From the NCBI GenBank assembly GCA_019415525.1, contig DXZA01000023.1, positions 1-5,360 on the forward strand: a stretch of DNA of 5,360 nt. The letters are read 5' to 3'. Shown here one piece after another: positions 1-5,360 of this stretch. The translations under genes were made by a program, and so were the position numbers. How positions within the stretch are numbered: position 1 is the first letter of the stretch; each line of letters starts with the position of its first letter. The DNA is from Tyzzerella sp. GTDB lineage: Bacteria > Bacillota > Clostridia > Lachnospirales > Anaerotignaceae. The notes beneath the pieces are model-generated. The model made no database searches. It was not told the origin of the DNA and saw only the letters and a list, made by a program, of their open reading frames with translations.

Positions 1-60
1 AATATATATAGTGAAGATAAATCCATATTAGAAAAAATAAATGAGTTTATTGTTGAATAA
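1..60 (+). CDS. C-terminal end of an unidentified upstream gene (partial)
   Basis: Frame 1 is open from the window edge to a TAA at 58-60 and encodes 19 residues ending in LEKINEFIVE. The other two + frames hit stops within the first 30 bases. The peptide is charged and amphipathic, like the closing helix of a soluble protein. The next gene's ribosome binding site begins 8 bp after the stop and its ATG lies 23 bp downstream, so the two are probably in one operon. A sugar-pathway enzyme or transporter component would fit the context, but 19 residues are too few to identify a family and I assign no function. Confidence 0.5.
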   Translation, partial: NIYSEDKSILEKINEFIVE

Positions 61-68
61 TTAATATT

Positions 69-74
69 AGGAGG
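69..74 (+). promoter_or_regulatory. Ribosome binding site of the isomerase gene
   Basis: A perfect AGGAGG lies 9 bases before the ATG at 84. It fixes the start of the isomerase gene. No comparable Shine-Dalgarno sequence occurs before the later in-frame ATG at 756, so the downstream half of the gene has no independent start. Confidence 0.85.
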
Positions 75-83
75 TTATTTATA

Positions 84-1568
84 ATGTATAATATTCCAAA
101 TTTAAAAATTGGTGTTGTTGCAGTTAGTAGAGATTGTTTTCCTGAAAGTTTATCAGTTAATAGACGAAAAAATTTAATAAAAGCATATACAGATAAATAT
201 GGCTGTGATGATATTTATGAATGTCCTGTTTGTATAGTTGAAAGTGAATTACATATGGTAGAAGCTCTTGAAGATATTAAAAAAGAAGGTTGTAATGCAC
301 TTGTTGTTTATCTTGGAAATTTTGGTCCAGAAATTGCTGAAACTTTACTTGCAAAACATTTTGATGGTCCTAAAATGTTTATAGCAGCAGAAGAAGAAAG
401 TGGTGATAACCTTGTTCAAGGACGTGGTGATGCTTATTGTGGTATGTTAAATGCAAGCTATAACCTTAAACTTAGAAATATAAAAGCATATATTCCAGAA
501 TATCCAGTTGGTAATGCTGAAGAATGTGCAGACATGATTGCAGAATTTAGACCAATAGCAAAAGCAGTTATAGGTTTAAATAACCTTAAAATTATAAGTT
601 TTGGTCCATGACCATTAAACTTTCTTGCTTGTAATGCACCAATAAAACAGCTTTATAATCTTGGTGTTGAGATAGAGGAAAATTCAGAATTAGACCTTTT
701 TGAAGCTTTTAATAAACATGCTGGTGATGAAAGAATTCCACAAATAGTTAAAGAAATGGAAGCTGAGCTTGGAGAAGGCAATAAAAAACCAGAAATACTT
801 GAAAAACTTGCTCAGTATGAATTGACATTAAAAGATTGGATAGAAGAACATAAAGGTTATAGAAAATATGTTGCAATAGCAGGAAAATGTTGGCCAGCAT
901 TCCAAACACAGTTTGGTTTTGTGCCTTGCTATGTAAATAGTAGATTAACAGCTCAAGGAATACCAGTTTCTTGTGAAGTTGATATTTATGGTGCTTTAAG
1001 TGAGTTTATTGGAACAGTTATAAGTGATGATGCAGTTACTTTACTTGATATAAATAACACTGTTCCTAATGATATGTATAAAGAAGATATAGAAGGTAAA
1101 TTTCCATATACACAGAAAGATGTATTTATGGGATTCCATTGTGGAAATACACCATCTTCTAAATTATCATTCTGTGAAATGAAATATCAGATGATAATGG
1201 CAAGAGCCCTTCCGGAAGAAGTTACACAAGGAACTCTTGAAGGTGATATTAAACCAGGAAATATTACATTCTTTAGACTTCAGAGTACAGCTGATTGTAA
1301 ATTACGTGCATATATTGCAGAAGGTGAAGTGTTACCAGTTGCAACACGTTCATTTGGTTCAATAGGTATATTTGCTATTTCTGAAATGGGAAGATTTTAT
1401 CGTCATGTATTGATAGAGAAAAATTATCCTCATCATGGAGCAGTAGCTTTTGGAAATTGGGGAAAAGCTCTTTTTGAAGTATTTAAATATATAGGTGTTG
1501 AAACAGATGAAATTGGATATAATCAGCCTAAAGGTGTAAGATATCCAACTGAAAATCCATGGAGATAA
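84..1568 (+). pseudogene. L-fucose isomerase-like sugar isomerase, interrupted by in-frame TGA
   Basis: This is a cytoplasmic ketol-isomerase of the L-fucose/L-arabinose isomerase-like group (COG2407 type), expected to convert an aldose to its ketose with a divalent metal. The frame spans 494 codons, a normal family length, with one TGA at codon 176. Residues 1-175 form the Rossmann-like N-terminal region (LKIGVVAVSRDCFP near 7-20, CNALVVYLGNFGPE near 70-83). Residues 177-494 continue with the conserved stretches CNAPIKQLYNLGVEIEENSE, CEVDIYGALSE, LLDINN and PHHGAVAFGNWGK. Candidate metal ligands are Glu298, Asp322 and His450 or His451, by analogy with E. coli FucI Glu337/Asp361/His528. The frame is unbroken on both sides of the stop, with no in-frame ATG, GTG or TTG and no SD immediately after it, so normal translation yields only a 175-residue fragment lacking all the metal ligands. 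The next gene is a xylulokinase, suggesting a pentose or related sugar as substrate; the substrate is not determinable here. Nonsense mutation, sequencing error or readthrough are all possible. Confidence 0.85.
609..611 (+). other. In-frame TGA within the isomerase reading frame
   Basis: The codon lies in the context GGT CCA TGA CCA TTA, giving Gly-Pro-stop-Pro-Leu. I recall relatives having Arg here (Gly-Pro-Arg-Pro), which one base change (CGA or AGA to TGA) would explain. All 15 Trp residues encoded in the three main reading frames use TGG, and all four visible gene ends use TAA, so this is the only in-frame TGA and global reassignment of TGA is not supported. The base after the stop is C, a context known for relatively weak UGA termination. 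Confidence 0.9.
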
Positions 1569-1610
1569 CATATTGATATAGAAATAGCCAACTTTATGCA
1601 TATTAGTTAG

Positions 1611-1617
1611 AAGGAGG
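1611..1617 (+). promoter_or_regulatory. Ribosome binding site of the xylulokinase gene
   Basis: AAGGAGG lies 6 bases before the ATG at 1624. The 55-bp gap between the isomerase stop and this start shows no terminator-like hairpin, consistent with co-transcription but independent translation initiation of the kinase. Confidence 0.85.
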
Positions 1618-1623
1618 ATATTT

Positions 1624-3078
1624 ATGTTATATATAGGGATAGATTTAGGCACATCTGCTGTGAAATTGCTCCTTATGAACGAAAAAGGAGAAACACTAAA
1701 TATAGTAAATAGAGATTATCCGTTATATTTTCCTAAGTCAGGCTGGTCAGAACAAAATCCTGAAGATTGGTTAAATGAAAGTCTTATAGGAATAAAAGAA
1801 CTCATAGCTCAATTTGATAAAAAACAAATTAAAGGAATAAGTTTTGGTGGGCAAATGCATGGTCTTGTTGTTTTAGATGATGAAGATAAAGTTATAAGAC
1901 CGGCTATTTTATGGAATGATGGAAGAACAATAGAAGAAACAGAATATCTTAATGAAGTTATAGGAAAAGAAAATCTTTCTAAATATACAGCCAATATTGC
2001 CTTTACAGGATTTACAGCTCCAAAGATTTTATGGATGAAAAATAATGAACCTGATTTGTTTAAGAAAATTAAAAAGATAATATTACCAAAGGACTATATT
2101 GCATATAAATTATCTGGAACATTTTCCACAGATTATTCAGATGCATCAGGTATGCTTCTTTTAGATGTTAAAAATAGAAAATGGTCAAAGGAAATGTTGG
2201 ATATATGTAGTATAAAAGAAAGTCAGCTTCCAAAGTTATATGAAAGCTATGAAGTTATAGGTACATTAAAGCCTGAAATTGCAAAATTTCTTGAAATAAG
2301 TGAAGATACAAAAATTATTGCAGGAGCAGGCGATAATGCAGCAGCAATAGGAACAGGAACAGTTGAAGATGGTGTATGCAATATTTCAATTGGAACATCT
2401 GGTACAATATTTATAACAAGCAAAAACTTTAGTGTAGATAAGAATAATTCATTACATTCTTTTGTACATGCTGATGGTAATTATCATTTAATGGGTTGTA
2501 TGCTTAGTGCCGGTTCATGTAATAAATGGTGGATGGAAAATATTATACAGACAAATGATTTTAAAGCTGAACAAGAAAATATAAGTAAACTTGGAGAAAA
2601 TAATGTATTCTTTTTACCTTATTTAATGGGTGAAAGGTCACCACACAATGATTCAACTGCAAGAGGTGCTTTTATTGGATTATTGATGAATACAACTAGA
2701 AAAGAGATGACACAAGCAGTTTTAGAAGGTGTTGCTTATGGATTAAGAGATTCGTTTGAAGTTGCAAAAAGTTTAGGTATTACAATAAATAAAACCAAAA
2801 TATGTGGTGGTGGTGCAAAAAGTTCTTTATGGAGAGACATAATTGTTAATGTATTAAATATAAAAGTTGAACAAGTAGAAGTTGAAGAAGGTCCAGCTTA
2901 TGGAGCTGCTATATTAGCTGCCGTTGGTTGTAAAAAATTTTCTAATGTTGAAGAAGCGACAGATAAATTAATAAAAGTAACAAATATTGTTAAACCAACT
3001 CAAGAAATAGTTGATAAATATGAAAATAAATACAATAAATTTAGAAAATATTATCCTGCATTAAAAGGATTATTTTAA
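1624..3078 (+). CDS. xylB: Xylulokinase (FGGY carbohydrate kinase)
   Basis: This cytoplasmic kinase is predicted to phosphorylate D-xylulose with ATP to D-xylulose 5-phosphate, which enters the pentose phosphate pathway. The protein has 484 residues, the same length as E. coli XylB, and is intact. The N-terminal FGGY domain opens with the phosphate-binding GIDLGTSAVK (5-14, Asp7). The sugar-site motif FGGQMHG is at 74-80; its Met78-His79 matches the xylulokinase-type substrate contact. AILWNDGRT follows at 94-102, and the catalytic-base motif GAGDNA is at 234-239 (Asp237). The C-terminal domain has SIGTSGT (255-261), PYLMGERSPHND (332-343), the adenosine-site motif CGGGAKS (394-400) and GPAYGAAILAA (423-433). 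The gene follows the isomerase by 55 bp with its own strong SD, and two hairpins follow its stop. Family assignment is secure. The exact sugar is inferred from the QMHG motif and overall match; another ketopentose, such as ribulose, cannot be excluded given the non-XylA isomerase partner. Confidence 0.92.
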   Translation: MLYIGIDLGTSAVKLLLMNEKGETLNIVNRDYPLYFPKSGWSEQNPEDWLNESLIGIKELIAQFDKKQIKGISFGGQMHGLVVLDDEDKVIRPAILWNDGRTIEETEYLNEVIGKENLSKYTANIAFTGFTAPKILWMKNNEPDLFKKIKKIILPKDYIAYKLSGTFSTDYSDASGMLLLDVKNRKWSKEMLDICSIKESQLPKLYESYEVIGTLKPEIAKFLEISEDTKIIAGAGDNAAAIGTGTVEDGVCNISIGTSGTIFITSKNFSVDKNNSLHSFVHADGNYHLMGCMLSAGSCNKWWMENIIQTNDFKAEQENISKLGENNVFFLPYLMGERSPHNDSTARGAFIGLLMNTTRKEMTQAVLEGVAYGLRDSFEVAKSLGITINKTKICGGGAKSSLWRDIIVNVLNIKVEQVEVEEGPAYGAAILAAVGCKKFSNVEEATDKLIKVTNIVKPTQEIVDKYENKYNKFRKYYPALKGLF

Positions 3079-3093
3079 AATATTTTATAACAG

Positions 3094-3123
3094 TTAACGT
3101 TCTAAAATTAGTTTATATATAAT
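3094..3123 (+). promoter_or_regulatory. Possible sigma-70-type promoter downstream of xylB (weak call)
   Basis: TTAACG (3094-3099) and a perfect TATAAT (3118-3123) are separated by 18 bp. Transcription would start near 3130, just before the long hairpin at 3141-3190 and upstream of the terminator at 3260-3284. TATAAT matches are frequent by chance in such AT-rich DNA, and the -35 box matches at only four of six positions. Confidence 0.22.
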
Positions 3124-3140
3124 AACTTTTACCCAATCCC

Positions 3141-3190
3141 TAAAAATAGGTGTATTACTTAATAATAATTAAGAGGTACATCTATTTTTA
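3141..3190 (+). terminator. Long AT-rich hairpin after xylB, probable weak or bidirectional terminator
   Basis: TAAAAATAGGTGTA (3141-3154) pairs with TACATCTATTTTTA (3177-3190) over 14 positions with one G-U pair. Inside, after a small internal loop, CTTAAT (3158-3163) pairs perfectly with ATTAAG (3168-3173) around an AATA loop. The structure begins 62 bp after the xylB stop. An A-tract leads the left arm and a T-rich tract (TATTTTTATTAT) closes the right, the layout of a bidirectional terminator, but the stem has few G-C pairs. It could instead be a structured 3' UTR element or part of a small RNA. Confidence 0.5.
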
Positions 3191-3259
3191 TTATAACAAA
3201 TAATATATTTAATATAAATTAGATATATATAGATTAAAAATAAATAATAAATGAATTTG

Positions 3260-3284
3260 AAAGCATCCAAAGGGATGCTTTTTT
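3260..3284 (+). terminator. Rho-independent terminator
   Basis: AAAGCATCC (3260-3268) pairs perfectly with GGATGCTTT (3273-3281) around a four-base AAAG loop, and the T-run spans 3279-3284. This is a textbook intrinsic terminator on the + strand, 181 bp past the xylB stop. It closes the sugar operon transcript, or a short transcript starting after xylB, and insulates the regulator gene. Confidence 0.88.
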
Positions 3285-3345
3285 AGTTAAAAAATATTTA
3301 AATAAAAATTTCTAAAATTTAATTTATATTTTAAAAGTACAAGAT

Positions 3346-3374
3346 TTGAAATAAATATAGTATCATATTAAAGT
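3346..3374 (+). promoter_or_regulatory. Candidate housekeeping promoter of the regulator gene
   Basis: TTGAAA (3346-3351, five of six matches to TTGACA) is followed after 17 bp by TAAAGT (3369-3374, four of six matches to TATAAT). Transcription would start near 3381, leaving a leader of about 20 bases that contains the SD. An alternative -10, TATCAT (3361-3366), matches better but has no good -35 partner. The position between the terminator and the SD supports a separate regulator promoter somewhere in 3285-3385. Confidence 0.35.
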
Positions 3375-3390
3375 AGTGGAGAATATATTT

Positions 3391-3396
3391 AGGAGG
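3391..3396 (+). promoter_or_regulatory. Ribosome binding site of the regulator gene
   Basis: AGGAGG is placed 5 bases before the ATG at 3402 and supports that start codon. Confidence 0.85.
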
Positions 3397-3401
3397 ATAG
3401 T

Positions 3402-5309
3402 ATGAATAAAAAAAATGAAATTTGCTTAATTGCACCGACAAAAGATTTAGCTATGCGTGCTCAAAAAATTATTAAAAATAAAAATTTAAATATTTCTGTA
3501 CATATAGGAGCATTGGAAGATGCTATTATAATAGCAGAGAAACTTATAAAACAAGGAACGTGGTTATTTATAAGTCGTTTAGGCACTAGAAGTATACTGG
3601 AAAAGAAATTACATATAACTGTTGTAAATATTCCTATGGTTGCATCTGATTATATACCTGCAATAGAAAAGGTGCGACATGAAAAAGGTATAATAGCATT
3701 ATTTTCTTTTGAACCTTGTAGTGATGAATTAAAGACTATATGCTATCTTCTAAATATTAAAATGAAACATTATCGATTTTATGATACAGATAGCTGTAAT
3801 AAATGTGTAAATCAAGCAAAAAGAGATGGTGCTGTTTGGGGAATAGGTGGTATTGTAGGTAGTATTTATGCAAAAGAAATTGGATTACCATATATTGTTG
3901 TGGAGAGTTCAGAAAGCTCTATCGAACAATCAATAGAATCTGCTTGTCAAATATATGACTTACAAAAAGAAAGTGAAAAAAAGCAAGAAGAGTTAGAAAT
4001 TAAATTGGAACGTTATCAAAATATATTAAATTATACACATGATGCTATTATTGCAGTTGATTCAAACGGAATGGTTGATGTTATAAATAAAGTAGCTGAA
4101 AATATATTAGATCCTAATAATAAGCCATATATTGGAAAGTATATTGAGCAAGTTTTACCTAATACTCGAATGACTTCAATTTTAAGAACAGGTATTGCCG
4201 AGATAGAACAACTTATGACTATTCATGGTACAGCGGTTTCTACAAATAGAGTACCTATTGTTGTTAATGGTAGTATTAAAGGTGTTGTTTCAACATTTCA
4301 AGATATAAAACATCTTCAAAATGCAGAACGTAATATTAGAATAAAATTGCATGAGAAAGGATTAACTGCAAAATATAGGTTTTCGGATATTATAGGAACT
4401 TCAAGCAAAATAATAAAAGTTAAGGAATTGGCTGAAAGCTTTTCTGATTCAAATTTTACTGTTATGTTATATGGTGAAACAGGTACGGGAAAAGAAATGT
4501 TTGCACAAAGTATACACAATGCCAGTCCTCGTGCAAATGGTCCTTTTGTGGCAATAAATTGTACAGCTCTTTCAAAAAGTTTGTTAGAATCAGAATTATT
4601 TGGTTATGCAGATGGTTCATTTACAGGTGCTAAAAAAGGTGGAAAACCAGGATTGTTTGAAACGGCACATGGTGGAACTATATTTCTTGATGAAATAGGA
4701 GAGTTACCATTAGAAGTACAATCTCAGTTTTTAAGAGTAATTCAAGGAAAAGAAGTTAGAAGAGTTGGAGGTAATAATATTATTCCAGTAGATATTAGAG
4801 TTATAGGTGCTACAAATAAAAATTTATTACAGCTTGTAAATGAAGGTAAATTTCGTAGAGATCTTTACTATAGATTGAATGTTTTAACGGTTAATATTCC
4901 TGCACTTAGAGAAAGAGATAATGATTTTTTACAAATTGCAGAATTTCTTTATGATAATATTACTCATCTTCATTCAAAAGAAGAAAAAGATACCCTTTTA
5001 AAAGTATTGAATAATTATAGTACGTATAATTGGCCTGGCAATGTTAGAGAACTTAATAACTTTGTAGAAAGAATATATCTTTTGCAAAAACACAATTTAT
5101 CTGAAAATAGAATAATAGAATCTTTAAATGATATGAGTTTAGATAGTTTTCGAAATAATATTTTATCTGATAGTGATAATATATTAGAAAATTTTGAGAT
5201 ATCTCATATTAAATCTGTGTTGAATAAAAATAATGGTAATATTTCTAAAACTGCAAAAGAGTTAAAAATTAGTAGATCTACACTTTATAGAAAGATTAAT
5301 AAAATATAA
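3402..5309 (+). CDS. Sigma-54-dependent transcriptional activator with PrpR-type sensor and PAS domain
   Basis: This cytoplasmic enhancer-binding protein is expected to activate sigma-54 RNA polymerase in response to a ligand. Its 635 residues show a full domain set. Residues about 7-185 match the PrpR N-terminal sensor fold, including GIGGIVGSIYAKEIGLPYIV (147-166) and ESSIEQSIESA (171-181). A charged helix at about 186-206 is a likely coiled-coil linker. A PAS domain spans about 205-305 (NYTHDAIIAVDSNGMVDVIN). The AAA+ domain at about 325-555 has Walker A GETGTGKE (358-365), the sigma-54 contact loop GSFTGA (405-410, a variant of GAFTGA), Walker B GTIFLDE (425-431), arginine-finger candidates Arg485/Arg486 and sensor II WPGNVREL (544-551). 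A Fis-type HTH ends the protein (about 598-635, NISKTAKELKISRSTLYRK). It lacks a response-regulator receiver domain, so control is probably by direct ligand binding. It is separated from the sugar genes by a terminator and is the likely local regulator, though the target is unproven. PrpR itself responds to 2-methylcitrate; nothing here supports that ligand. The gene is intact. Confidence 0.93.
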   Translation: MNKKNEICLIAPTKDLAMRAQKIIKNKNLNISVHIGALEDAIIIAEKLIKQGTWLFISRLGTRSILEKKLHITVVNIPMVASDYIPAIEKVRHEKGIIALFSFEPCSDELKTICYLLNIKMKHYRFYDTDSCNKCVNQAKRDGAVWGIGGIVGSIYAKEIGLPYIVVESSESSIEQSIESACQIYDLQKESEKKQEELEIKLERYQNILNYTHDAIIAVDSNGMVDVINKVAENILDPNNKPYIGKYIEQVLPNTRMTSILRTGIAEIEQLMTIHGTAVSTNRVPIVVNGSIKGVVSTFQDIKHLQNAERNIRIKLHEKGLTAKYRFSDIIGTSSKIIKVKELAESFSDSNFTVMLYGETGTGKEMFAQSIHNASPRANGPFVAINCTALSKSLLESELFGYADGSFTGAKKGGKPGLFETAHGGTIFLDEIGELPLEVQSQFLRVIQGKEVRRVGGNNIIPVDIRVIGATNKNLLQLVNEGKFRRDLYYRLNVLTVNIPALRERDNDFLQIAEFLYDNITHLHSKEEKDTLLKVLNNYSTYNWPGNVRELNNFVERIYLLQKHNLSENRIIESLNDMSLDSFRNNILSDSDNILENFEISHIKSVLNKNNGNISKTAKELKISRSTLYRKINKI

Positions 5310-5360
5310 AATAATAAATTTTAATTTTAAATTGTATTAATCTGAAAAAAAACACTGTAT
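5310..5360. other. AT-rich intergenic tail at the window edge
   Basis: These 51 bp follow the regulator stop and contain no gene, no complete hairpin and no sigma-54 promoter. The run of eight A followed by CACTGTAT at the very end resembles the left half of a bidirectional terminator whose right arm would lie beyond the window, but this cannot be confirmed. Confidence 0.4.

Larger units (their letters stand above)
3079..3401 (+). other. 323-bp intergenic region between the kinase and regulator genes
   Basis: No coding potential is visible here. The stretch is extremely AT-rich and holds, in order: a possible promoter (TTAACG, 18 bp, TATAAT, 3094-3123), a long imperfect hairpin (3141-3190), a featureless AT-rich segment (3191-3259), a strong intrinsic terminator (3260-3284) and the leader of the regulator gene with a weak sigma-70-like promoter and SD. 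No -24/-12 (GG-N10-GC) sigma-54 promoter was found in it by eye. Confidence 0.7.

Noticed and set aside
609..611. TGA read as tryptophan or glycine through an alternative genetic code
   Set aside because: All 15 Trp codons in the three main reading frames are TGG and this is the only in-frame TGA. A recoded genome this AT-rich would use TGA often.
608..634. ATGA start-stop overlap suggesting translational coupling at the isomerase stop
   Set aside because: The ATG at 608 opens only an eight-codon frame ending at TAA and is out of frame with the rest of the isomerase.
609..660. TGA as a selenocysteine codon
   Set aside because: I see no convincing bacterial SECIS stem-loop in the roughly 50 bases after the TGA, and the recalled family residue at this position is Arg, not Cys. 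The many other cysteines show no link to it.
756..1568. A separate gene starting at the ATG at 756
   Set aside because: There is no Shine-Dalgarno sequence before it. The in-frame sequence 612-755 already encodes conserved isomerase residues, so this ATG is internal (codon 225).
1359..1652. Minus-strand open frame of 97 codons
   Set aside because: It lies antisense to the conserved isomerase C-terminus and the xylulokinase start and has a low-complexity composition. The minus-strand frames at 1809-1994 and 4316-4519 are likewise shadows of conserved coding sequence.
3141..3190. Riboswitch (preQ1-like or other) in the intergenic hairpin
   Set aside because: No known aptamer core is recognisable, and the strong terminator lies between this element and the next gene, more than 100 bp before its start, without an evident antiterminator alternative.
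3256..3272. Catabolite-responsive element (cre) resembling TGAAAGCATCCAAA
   Set aside because: It lacks the central CG and the 3' half of the consensus, and the bases are fully explained by the terminator stem.
3354..3369. Imperfect palindrome AATAT-N6-ATATT over the regulator promoter as an autoregulatory operator
   Set aside because: The arms are five A/T-only base pairs, which is expected by chance in this AT-rich leader.
4614..4631. GSFTGA instead of GAFTGA as a defective sigma-54 contact loop
   Set aside because: The second position naturally varies in this family and the essential Phe-Thr-Gly-Ala is kept, so no loss of function is implied.

Overview
The window is a strongly AT-rich bacterial segment with tight AGGAGG-type ribosome binding sites, TAA stops, AGA-dominated arginine codons and a classical Rho-independent terminator. 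This style fits a low-GC Clostridia-like Firmicute. A Fusobacterium-like genome is an alternative; I cannot name the organism from the sequence. All visible genes are on the + strand.

Layout. Positions 1-60 hold the last 19 codons of an unidentified upstream gene. After 23 bp comes a sugar isomerase gene of the L-fucose isomerase-like family (84-1568). It is open in one frame over 494 codons except for a single in-frame TGA at 609-611. After 55 bp follows a complete FGGY-family xylulokinase (xylB-like, 1624-3078). A 323-bp gene-free stretch (3079-3401) carries a long AT-rich hairpin, a strong intrinsic terminator and a weak candidate promoter. The last gene (3402-5309) encodes a complete 635-residue sigma-54-dependent activator with a PrpR-type N-terminal sensor, a PAS domain, an AAA+ domain and a Fis-type HTH. 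Only 51 bp of AT-rich sequence follow it.

How it works together. The isomerase and kinase, probably co-transcribed with the upstream gene, look like the aldose-to-ketose and ketose-to-ketose-phosphate steps of a pentose or deoxy-sugar catabolic operon. The neighbouring activator is the obvious candidate regulator, but no -24/-12 promoter is visible here, so its target promoter must lie outside the window. This regulatory link is inference from position.

The most notable observation is the nonsense codon in the isomerase. The reading frame, conserved sequence and metal-ligand candidates continue undisturbed on both sides of it, and the codon falls where I recall relatives having an arginine (Gly-Pro-Arg-Pro). 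A recent point mutation (or sequencing error) is the simplest explanation; programmed readthrough is less likely but testable. I see no clearly novel multi-gene system here.
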